Source of the DNA: Sabellastarte sp. h YS-2021
Taxonomy: Eukaryota > Annelida > Polychaeta > Sabellida > Sabellidae
Length of the DNA: 64,000 bases
Direction of reading: 5' to 3'
NCBI GenBank assembly: GCA_964017235.1
Contig: OZ024935.1
Location: 7,130,001-7,194,000, forward strand
The notes below the pieces were generated by a model. The model saw only the letters and a list, made by a program, of their open reading frames with translations. It was not told the origin of the DNA and ran no database searches. Position 1 is the first letter of the stretch; each line of letters begins with the position of its first letter. Positions 23,501 through 35,500 of this stretch are shown here, piece after piece. The translations under genes and the position numbers were made by a program.

Positions 23501-26500
23501 GTATATGTTTTTTTTTCACACTGAGGCAAATTTATTTATTAAAGGTCCCATTTTCAATGACTTTGGGTTTCTGATTGACATTACTCTAAAAGTAATGAGT
23601 GGATCTTAATGTATTTTCTTTTGTGGGTAGTTCTTGGCAAAAAGGAAGAAAAAAATATATTTTGGCAGATCATACTCTGCATTCAAAAACACCCACAATT
23701 TTCAGAAATACCTCTCCAGGTGTAGATCATGCTCTATAAGTGCTTTCTAGGTTTATTTCATTTAGCTTGATGTCATTTTGTCATTGTTGTAGGCTTTTGT
23801 TAACAGAACCTTTAAGTTACAAAATGCAAGAGGTGAATTTGAATACGTTTACTGTGCTAACAAAAGCATTACTTTGGTCATGCAGTGCATATTTTGAAAT
23901 AGCAGATGGTGGTTACGGATCAGAAAAACACTTAAAATCTCAAATAAGTAAAATCATAAAATTTTCTACAGCAGGAATCTGTAACTGAAGGAATTTGATT
24001 GCGCTTGATTTCTTCCACTGTTGAGAGCAATATTTATCTTAGATTTCCAGGTTTTGATTGAGAAGCAGAGTGCATCTTAGATGTGGCTTCCCCATGAGTA
24101 CAATAGTTTTAGCGACTAACACTCTTTAAAATTTTTACTAGTAAGTAGATAGCCATGCTAAAATGGCAGAAATATTGCATTAAAATTAATTTAATTCCTT
24201 GGTTAAAATGTAAAATATATAACCGAACCAAAATATAAAGGTGGATACAAACTGCAAAAATAAACAGTGAAGGTAAGTTTCTATAAATTCACACCCACTG
24301 CTATTGACTCATAAAAAATAAAACAGTGCAGAAATGCTGGCCAAAAGTTTATCTTTTCAAACTATAGTATTCTGGGGTTCGCCTGTTGGCAACTCCAGAT
24401 TACAGGTGAATGTAAAATTTGAAACATTTTTATTATCCAGGCAAGACCAGGCAATAAGAGTTGGTGTGATCATGAATATGAGCCTACCCTTTTTCATTAG
24501 AAAAGTCTTGATTGATTCTGCGACATATTGGACAACTCTTTCAAATTTAAATAATACAAATGCACCATAAGTTGTGTCTCATGAGACTGAGTTGGTAGAG
24601 TGTTGGACTCATAAGCCAAGGGTCGTGGGTTCGATCCCCACTCATGCCAACTGTTACATGCGGGATATCTTGGGCAAGATGTCAACCTGGGCTGTGCCTC
24701 TCTCCACACCGGGGAAAATATGGGTACCCAGCTTTAACAGACACTGGCTTCTGCACCTTGCATGGCAGCAATAGCCAAGGTTACCAGGGCAAGCGATAAT
24801 TTGAGCTAATAATAGAAAAATCGCTATATAAGAGTCCAGTGTTATTATAAAGTTTACAAGTCAAGCATCTTCTTCAACCCCAAGGGTTTCTTTCTAACTT
24901 TATGAAAATAGCATCAGAGATGCCCGTACCCCACAGCCTAGGGAAATATTTTTAACACCATGAGATATAGAAGTACTTTGTCAGTACAAAGTTCAGGATA
25001 CTTTCAGAGAACTGTCAGTTATATAAAGGTCCAAACAATGTTTAAATAGAGAAAATAATGTTTAAGAGAAAGATACTGCATGTACCGGTACTTTATCTAC
25101 ATCTGGCATGGCTGAATTATGCTTTAGATGTTTTGAATATTACCATGCATACAGAAGTGGTAATACATTCAATGAATGCTTATGTGTGGTGTTGGAGCAA
25201 AATCTGTGGCTCACTTGATGAAATTCCATCTGTTACAATGGGAAGTTGTAAAAGTAAAATTCTTAATGAATTCTAACATGACTTTAACAGTGCCTAATCT
25301 GCATCAAAAGACAAACCCAAAGGTGTAACAAGATTTTATAGGTCAAGGTCACTACGACTAGGCCAAAGGTCAAATCAAGGTCACACCATGATATTGAACA
25401 CCTACTTCCCGTAACCAATGTCCCTACCAAGTATCAACTTCCTACACCTTATGCTTTCTGAGATACAGCCCGAACAAGATTTTCAAACTCAAGGTCACTA
25501 CGGCAAGGTCAAAGGTCAAATCAAGGTCAGACCATGACATTGCAAACCTACACCCCCTAACCAATGTCCCTACCACATATCAACTTCCTACACCTTACGG
25601 TTTCCGAGATGCAGCCCAGCCAAGCTTTTATAGCTCAAGGTCACTACGGCAAGGTCAAAGGTCAAATCAAGGTCACACCATGACGTTGCACACCTACACA
25701 TCCTGACCAATGTCCCTACCAAGTATCAACTTCCTACACCTTACGGTTTCTGAGATACAGCCCGGACAAGCTTTTTCCCACCGCCCATCCGCCCGTCCGG
25801 ACTCCATGGGTGAAAACAATACCCCTACAGCCCTTAAGGGCTGTGGGGTAAAATGTCTATTTCTCTGACTTAATTTCTAAGTAGCAAATTGCTGTAGACT
25901 TACACTTTTTGGAATGTTTCTCAAATAAAATACACTGTTTTGATCTGTTTTGGGAAACATCATCTCTGGAACATCCTTTTCTAAAACAGACAAAAAAGAA
26001 ACTTTGATATTTTAGAGCAATTCATCAATACATTGATACATAACCTATTTCACAGATTCTATTTTAACATGCCAGTTAATAACTTAATATTCAAAACAGT
26101 AACATTGATATGTCTGTGCTAAAAACAAATAGCATTTTCACTGTTCAATTATTTGGCCATGCTATAGGGCCAATTTTTAAATATTTGTTTTCTGTTTAAA
26201 ATTTACATAATTTTTTTATGTCTGCTTTTCATTTTCATTTAAAACAATTTTTCATAAAAGAAACTTTAATACACATTTTAAAGTGTAAATGAATGAGACC
26301 TCAGTTTTACTGCTGTATTGTGAGTGATATCTTAATAGTCTAACAACAAAATTTAATATAACTTGAACAAAAGTTCAGTAGAATTGTATTGTGTCACCAG
26401 CTTTGTTTAAACACTGAAGTGGATGAAATTCGAAAGGACATGCTGAAAAAACAAAAATAGTTGGCTGACTGGCAGGTGAAGCCCCACCTTATATAACCTA

Positions 26501-29500
26501 GATCCAATGTAGAGGGTATGACAAATGCACACAGCCAGACAGAAATAAACACACAAAGTTATCACTTAAAAGGATTTTTAAGCCCAAAAAAACATTTTAA
26601 AATATTGCCATGGCAACAACTGTTACCGACAATTGCCGAAAAGTTAACTAGAAAAATGTTTTTGCTAACAAAAACTAAGCGTCCCAAAGACGTTCACCGC
26701 AATATAATATACAGTAAAACAAGACCACTGCCGCGGTATGTATCTCCCGCCTTGCATTACAGGGGAAGAAACACCTTTTCCAAGATATTCACAATTTTTC
26801 ATTTTCCGCTAAAATCAAAGATGGCCGGCAAAAGTAGTGAAAACTGAAATTTTTCCCCTAGGTACAAAATACTGTTGTACTACCCTGTGGGTCAAAAATT
26901 CACTCGAAATCGCTCTATGTTTTAACATTTCGAAGATATTTTCAATGTTAATTTTCCGCTAAAATTCAAGATGGCCGCCAAAAGTGGCGAAAATTGAAAT
27001 TTTTCCCCTTGCATAGGACACTGTTGTACTACCCTGCGGGTCAAAAATTTGCTTGAAATTGCTCTATCTCTTATGGTTTTCGAGATATTCACACTTTTTC
27101 ATTTTCCGCTAAAATCCAAGATGGCCGCTCAAAATCGCTCAATCTCTTACGGTTTTCGAGATATTAACACGTTTTCATTTTCTGCTAAAATCCAAGATGG
27201 TCGCCAAAAGTGGCGAAAATTGAAATGTTTCCCCCTTGCATAGGACACTCTTGTACCACCCTGCGGGTCAAAAATTTGCTTGAAATTGCTCTATCTCTTA
27301 TGGTTTTCGAGATATTCACACTTTTTCATTTTCCGCTAAAATCCAAGATGGCCGCCAAAAGAGGCAAAAATTGAAATTTTTCCGTTTTGCATAGGAAACT
27401 CTTGTACTACCCTGTGGGTCGAAAATTCCCTCGAAATCGCTCTATCTCTTACGGTTCTCGCGATATTCACACTTTTTCATTTTCCGCTAAAATCCAAGAT
27501 GGCCGCCAAAAGTGGCAAAAATTCAAATTTTTTCCCCCTTGCATAGGACACTCTGGTACTACCCTGTGGGTCAAAAATTCGCTCGAAATTGCTCTATCTC
27601 TTACAGTTTTCGAGATATTTGTGATTTTTCACATTTTCACTAAAAGTAGCAATAAAGTAGCCATTACTCACTTGTACATTGAGCAACAGTTGTGAAACTT
27701 AAATATGTTACACTTCACAAAAAAGTAGATGAACAACATATTCGAGAGAAATTGTGTAGCTGCAATACTTTTGAAGGTATAAGCCATTTACTCATTATGG
27801 TTATCACAGGTTTGTACATAGAGAAGGTAAGTGCACCTTTTCTGAAATTTTAATTTTTGGCCTCTGTTGGTCTGGCAATGCACTTCTTGTTCAACTAATC
27901 CATAAAGTAGATTTGTCATCATTTCATATTTTGTTTTAGTGATACATTTTTTGCCATACATATACTTCCTAAAATATTCTCCAAAATGCACCTCTTGCAT
28001 TTTGCCGTTTACCTCATATTGACTGGCATCAGAGTCTGTGACTCATCTGAACCTACCATGCACTCAGGTCATCCTGTGATCATTGAGTTGGGGATTCACC
28101 CATGTGTAGATAGCATCACTTTTGCCTATCTGGCTTTCCAGGGTCACTGTCGACGGGTGACACATAGTTTCCGGAATGTAAGTCCATGGACATCATTGCT
28201 CCTAGCTCTTTCGGGTGATATTAGTCTCAATCCAGGCCCTGGTTCTAGATCTCTCAATGGTTGTCTTCTCAACGTTAGATCTATCAGAAATAAATCAGCT
28301 TCCTTTCTGGAGTTCGTCAAAGATAATAATGCTGATCTTATAGCTGTCACTGAGACATAGCTTAGGCCAGAGGATACTGAAAGTTTTATCTCTAGTATCA
28401 CACCTCCTGGTTATAAGTTCACTCATGTACCTCGAAATGTCAAGAAAGGGGGCGGAGTTGGCTTTTTCATCAAGGAGGACCCAAGTTTTGAGCAAGTTTC
28501 AAAAAACAGTTATCAGGCTTTTGAAAGTATCTCCATTCAGATTAGCACTGAGGGTGCTAAAGATGTTATATTTCATGTAGTCTATAGGCCCCCAAATCTC
28601 TCAAAGTCGCAGTTCCTGGACAAATTTGGCATGTTCCTCGAAGGTGCTGCTTTATCAGGCTATGAAAATATTCTCCTTGGTGATCTTAATTTTCATCTGG
28701 ATAAACATGACACCTGGACACTGAAATTTTATGATATCCTTGAGCAATTCAGTTTTATACAACTTGTCAATACACCCACACATATTCAGGGTCATATTTT
28801 GGATGCTCTATGTGTGAGGGATTCCTTCTCCTGGGCCATTAGTCCCAAAGTTATTGGGGGAATATCAGACCACCAGGCAATCATATTCAGCTTTATCTTC
28901 CCTGTCAGAGAATCCTGTAAGTTTCAATGTGTTCCCATCCGTAAAATTCACAAGATAAATATTTCAGATTTTAGAATGGATATCCTGAAATCCGACCTCA
29001 TTAGATGCCCGTACAAAACTGACAGTCTTCTCTGTCATCAATACTTTAATACTTTGAGAAGCCTTCTTGACAAGCACGCCCCAATCATGAAGAAAAATAT
29101 ACCGAGACATGCCGAGACTGGTTTCATGAACTGTGACATCCTCAAAGCAAAACGACTCAAGAGGAAATATGAGCGGGCATGGCGTCGTGAAAACTCAGCC
29201 AGTAATCGTAGCCGATACCGGGCTGCAATCAACCACTATAATTTCCTGCTAGAGAAGTCCAAATGCAATCATTATTCCAACATTGTGGCTGAAAACCAAG
29301 GAAATCCCAAGGCTCTGTGGAACTGTTTCAAAAAGATCTTACACAGGTCCTCTGTTGCTGTTCTACCAGACTACACAAATAAAACCGACCTTGCGAACAC
29401 TTTCTCTAAGTTCTTCTATGACAAAATCCTCAAGATAAGATCCACACTGCAGTCATCAATACCATCTTCAGTTACTAGACCCAACCCCACTAAAAATACT

Positions 29501-32500
29501 CTGTCCTCTTTCACACCTGTGTCCGAGGAAGAACTACTCAAAATTCTAAAGTCCTCACCATGCAAATCATGTGACCTTGACCCGATTCCGACGTCACTGG
29601 TCAAGGAGTGTGCTGATATTCTCATCACCCCCATCACTAAAATTGTAAATTATTCAATCACAGAAGGTAGTTTCCCCAACTGTTTTAAGATGGCATATGT
29701 CACCCCCCTTCAAAAGAAGCCGAGCCTTGACAGAAATATCCTCAAAAACTATAGGCCGGTGTCAAACCTCAGCTTTATATCTAAACTTATTGAGAAGGTG
29801 GTGGCAAAGCAGCTAAATGAATTTATTTCGCACGAGGGGCTCTTAAATGTCACCCAGTCTGCTTATAAGAGTTCCCACTCCACTGAACCGCATTGTTGAA
29901 GATTCAAAATGATATAGCTCTCTCAGTGAACTCAGGAAAGGTAGTGGCCCTAACATTATTAGACCTATCGGCGGCGTTTGATACAATTGATCATTCTCTT
30001 TTATATGACTGCTTGCATGACTGGTTTGGTCTAGATGGTACTGTTTTGTCATGGATCAAATCATATCTTTCAAACCGTAAACAAAAAATTAAAATAGGTG
30101 ATAGTTTCTCTGAGGCGGTAATTCTCCCTTTCGGAGTCCCCCAAGGCTCTGTACTGGGTCCTCTCCTTTTCACCCTCTACACTAGTCCCCTCAGTCAAGT
30201 TATTTCAAAATTCGATGTTACTCATCACCTGTATGCCAATGACACCCAGATCTACCTAGCAGTTGACTCCAGGAATTTTGACTCTAGCATGGAAGAGCTG
30301 ACCGAGTGTCTCAAGTCTGTACAGGAATGGATGGACGGTGTCAAACTAAAACTCAACCCAGAAAAAAAAAGAGTTTTATCATTATAGGTCAAAAAGCCAT
30401 CAGAGAGTCGCTTGCACCAAATTTCCCTGTTCCACTCCTCCAAAACAATATCTCTCCGTCGGTGGAAGTAAAAAATCTGGGTGTTATTTTCGACTCAGAC
30501 AACTCCTTTGACAATCATGTTGCCAAGGTTTGCAGAGCATGTTACTATCATCTTCGTGATTTGCGACGAATTCGCAAATTCCTTGGAGTTGAGACAGCAA
30601 TACTTCTGGCAAATGCTATGGTCAGTAGTCGTCTAGACTACTGTAACTCTTTACTCTATGGGGTAAGCAAGTCCAACATAGCCAAACTACAGAGAGTCCA
30701 GAATGCTCTTTGCCGCATCATCTTCAGACTAGACAAAATGAGTCATGTTACACCCTTTTTGAAAAAACTCCACTGGCTCCCAATTCAACATCGCATCCTG
30801 TTTTAGTATAATCTTTTGGTATTCAAGGCTATTAATCACAGCCCCCGTATCTTTCAGCTTTAATAAGATCGAGCAGTCTCACTCGTGGCAACAGGCTATC
30901 TATCTCCTCAACCCGCCCTAATAAGCACATAGGAAGGCGTGGCTTTGCAGTAGCTGCACCAGCTGAATGGAACAAGCTGCCACAGACTGTCAGATCTCAG
31001 CAAACAATAGATGGTTTCAGAAGCCAGCTAAAGACCTACTTGTTTAGGCTGGCATACCCCCCACCTTAGCTATACCCTGGCGGGCGCTTTTTAGATGTCG
31101 ACCCATGCCTGTCCCTCGACTCTCCCTTCTTGGACTCAAGCGCATTAGAGGATTTGTATCAATTTTGCGCTATATAAATCCTACTATTATTATTACTCAC
31201 TTAGCTACGGAGATACACTTCCAAACTACTGATCATGTTGTAGCTGTGGAGAAAGTAGCTGAACAACATATTGGAACAAAATACTCTAAATGCAATAGTT
31301 TGAGAGTTATAAGCCATATAATTATATTAGGTAAAAGTGCTACTACTCACTCAAAAGTAGGCCAAAGTTCACAGATCCCCTTAGCATAGGACACTGTTGT
31401 ACCACCCTGTGGGTCAAAAACTCGCCCGAAATTGCTCTATCTCTTACGGTTTGCGAGATATTTGTGATTTTTCACATTTTCATTAAAAATAGCAATAAAG
31501 TAGCCATTACTCACTTGTACATTGGGCAACAGTTGTGAAACTTAAATATGTTACACTTCAGAAAAAAGTAGATGAACAACATATTTGAGAGAAATTGTGT
31601 AGCTGCAATACTTTTGAAGATATAAGCCATTTACTCATTATGGTTATCAATAAAAATTGACAAAGTAGCAATTAATTACTTAGCTATGGAGATACACTTC
31701 CAAACTACTGACCATGTTGTAGCTGTGGAGAAAGTAGCTGAACAACATATTGGAACAAAATACTCTAAATGCAATAGTTTGGGAGTTATAAGCCATATAA
31801 TTATATTAGGTAAAAGTGCTATTACTCACTCAAAATTACGCCAAAGTTCACCAAACCCCAAAAATATTGAAGAGCATAAAAATTCATTAGGACAAGTAAT
31901 TTATCAGAAATGTGTAACTGTAGTAGTTTCAGAGAAAACTGCGTGACCCACGCACGCACATACACACACATGGTGCAAATTATAATCTCCCGCTGGCGAG
32001 CCGGAAAAGGTTTTTGAAAATAAAAACATGCAGTGCTGAGAGAAGAAGTGAAAGTTAAGCAGATAGTGTGGAAGTTCATGCATTAACATGAAAGAAAAAT
32101 TTAAGCTTTGTTTTGTTTTCTATGGTCATAAATTGCAAAAAGTTAATTGAATAAATGCTCTGGCTCAGAATGCATAAAGCATCAATACTTATAACAGGTT
32201 TAAAGTTACACCATAAAACTACTTAATTAAAGAGTAACAGTGCTTTATAAATGCCATATATGTATTTACATTTTAGAAAAAGGCATAGTAAAATGTGAGC
32301 CTTTAGAAAGGCAATAAGTTTATGACACAATACTTTGAACACATCTATCCCAAGGTTTCCCAATACTTCTTAATACATTCTAAAGTTCTAAAAGCAAGAA
32401 TAAAGGAGATATAAGGCAAAAACACAAAATTGGCTATTTTATGACCCCAAGTTTGACCCATACGGGGGGTACGGGGGTTAAATCTGACCAGCTATCTAGA

Positions 32501-35500
32501 CTCTTCACATATGGTTTCGCAATACCTCTTAATACATTCTAAAGGTGTAAAAGCAAGAATAAAGGAGATAAAAGGCCAAACCAGAAAATCGACTATTTTA
32601 TAACCCCAGTTTGACCCATAAGAGGGGATCTGGGGGTAAATCTGACTGGCTATCTAGACTCTTCACATAAGGTTTACTAATACCTCTTAATACATTCTAA
32701 AACTCTAAAAGCAAGAATAAAGGAGATACAAGGCAAAAACACAAAATTGGCTATTTTATGACCCCAGTTTGACCCATAAGGGGGGGTCTGGGGGTAAATC
32801 TGACCAGCTATCTAGACTCTTCACATATGGTTTCACAATACCTCTTAATACATTATCAAGCTCTTAAAGCAAGAACAAAGGAGATATAAGGCAAAAACAC
32901 AAAATCGGCTATTTTATGACCCCCTGTTTGACCCATGGGGGGGGGGGGGGGGGGGGGGTAAATCTGACCAGCTATCTAGACTCTTGACATATGGTTTCCC
33001 AATACCTCTTAATATATTCTAAAGCTGTAAAAGCAAGAATAAAGGAGATAAAAGGCCAAAACTGAAAATCGACTATTTTATGACCCCAGTTTGACCCATA
33101 AGGGGAGATACGGAGGTAAATCTCACCAGCTATCTAGACTCTTCACATAAGGTTTCCCACTACCTCTTATTACATTCTAAAACTCTAAAAGCAAGAATAA
33201 AGGAGATATAAGGCAAAAACTCAAAATTGGCTATTTTATGACCCCAGTTTAACCCATAAGGGGGGTCCGGGGGTAAATTTGACCAGCTATCTAGACTCTT
33301 CACATATGGTTTCCCAATACCTCTTAATACATTCTAAAGCTCTATAAGCAAGAATAAAAGAGATAAAAGGCAAAAACACAAAATTGGCTATTTTATGACC
33401 CCAGTTTGACCCATAAGGAGGGGTCCGGGGGTAAATCTGACCGGCTATCTAGACTCTTCACATATGGTTTCCCAATACCTCTTAATACATTGTAAAGCTC
33501 TAAAAGCAAGAATAAAGGAGAAAAAAGGCCAAACCACAAAATTGGCTATTTTATGACCCCGGTTTGACCCATAAGGGGGATCGGGGGGGTAAATCTGACC
33601 AGCTATCTAGATTCTACACATACGGTTTCCCAATACCTCTTAATACATTGTAAAACTCTAAAAGCAAAAATAAAGGAGATATAAGGCACAAACACAAAAT
33701 CGGCTATTTTATGACCCCAGTTTGCCCCATAAGGGAGGGTCTGAGGGTAAATCTGACCGGCTATCTAGACTCTTCACATATGGTTTCCCAACACCTCTTA
33801 ATACATTCTCAAGCTCTTTAAGCAAGAATAAAGTAGATATAAGGGAGAAAAGATAAAATTGGCTATTTTATAACCCTAGTTTGACCCCTACAGGGGGGGT
33901 CGGGGGGGGGGGGGGGGGGGGGGGGGAATTTGACTTGCTTTCTAGACTCTCCATATATGGTTCCTACTACCTCCCAATACATTTCATGGCTCTAAATGCA
34001 ATACTTAAGAAGATAATAGGGGGGTTCACATGAATTTTAAGCTTTCTGATTGGTACCTGTGAGAAAATCACTCATAAATCGGTCAATTTTCATCGGATTG
34101 CTCCCAAAATTTAATCAGCTCGCATTTTTGATAGTATAAACATGTGTATGAAGTTAAAGCCTCTGCGGTCACGAGCTTTTTCTGAACTGCGATGACGGGC
34201 GGGTGTACCCGAAAAAACTATTTTTTGATCATGTGACCTTGATAAAGATCAAAGGTCAAATTTAAGCATGTGAAAAAACTTTCCCACGCCTAAGGTATAT
34301 AACTGCCAAATATGGTTAGAAAGCTTTCAATAATAAGGGAAATATTCAAGGGAGACCATAATGCGGCGGCGGCGGTGGTGGTGGCAGCGGCGAGAAAGCT
34401 GACACTAAACCAAGTAAGCGCCCTTTTCAGGGACGTTTAATTAGCAGCAGTTCCCTTTGCAACAAACATATCTTGACAACAAGGATCATATCTGTGCACA
34501 GGTTTTAAATCTTAAGTAGCCACAAAATCACAAATGCAAAAACAATACCAAAAAAGTGTTGCCATAGCAATAGTTGTTACCAAAAGGTTGCCAAAAGGCT
34601 TAATCTCCCTTGCAAGAAATATATCCTGAAAATATTGGTTAAAATTTTTCGATGGTTTTTGTTAATAAGGAACCCACCAAAATTGAAATTAAAAGTGACA
34701 AACAACAGGAAAAGTGTTGCCATGGTAATAGCTGTTGGCAAATGTTGCCCAAAAGCAAATCACAACAAGTTCATCTTACAAGAAACATAGTTCTGAAACT
34801 TTGGAATAATGTTAAATGCCCACAAAATTACAAAACCAAGAAACAGGAAAAGTGTTGCCATGGCATGGCCATGGCAGATATTGCAAAAAAAACAATCACA
34901 TGGGAAAAACTGTACCTGTGAACGAGCAGCAATGAAGGATGATTCAGAGGGAAAGGCAAAATAATATCCATGTCCAGCAGGATGAAAATAATAATTAAAA
35001 TAAGTTGTAACCTAAAACTCATTTCTTGAACAATCAGATCTTTATGGTAACATTACATGATGCAAATGTTAAGAGTTTTAGGTCATGTTAACCATGTAGA
35101 CTCAGTAAGTAAGATCCAAAATTTAAATATGCTTAAAATATATTGCACATAATTTAAGATATTATCCAGTATTTTAAAAGCAAAGTAATTATAATTATGC
35201 CATTACTGGAAGTTTAAGGTCACCTCAATGTAGTCATAGGGCATTTTGGGAACATCAGTTACAGATACCTGGAAAAGATCAAATATGTCATGACATTTTG
35301 GTATACTTTGTTGAAACATAGAAAAACTTGAGCTCAGTAAAATTATTTTACACATGGGGGTTTAAAGCAAAGGCCTTCTTGAGCCTTCAACAGCTTCCTT
35401 CTCCCATAGTTTTGGTAAAGAGAAGGGATAATACAATTTATTTTTGTATTGACTACAGAAAGATCAACAGGATATATCATTTCGATCCTATGCCAACACC

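Larger units (their letters stand above)
27809..31195 (+). mobile_element. CR1/L2-type non-LTR retrotransposon (LINE), near full length but defective
   Basis: The order is a 5' untranslated stretch of about 177 bp, a hydrophobic leader with a 2A-like motif, an apurinic endonuclease, a reverse transcriptase and a C-terminal domain. The 3' end has a short tail (gcgctatataaatc followed by tattattatt) typical of CR1/L2-group elements. Flanks belong to one repeat unit that is also present uninterrupted at 31.38-31.86 kb, which fixes the borders near 27,808 and 31,195. No clear target duplication is visible; about 30 bp of the expected target seem to be missing. It lies in the 11.5-kb intron, antisense to the macrodomain gene. 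Confidence 0.9.

Noticed and set aside
24573-24650. tRNA gene on the plus strand
   Set aside because: It is followed by a long body and LINE-like tail, as in a SINE, and the acceptor stem does not pair well.
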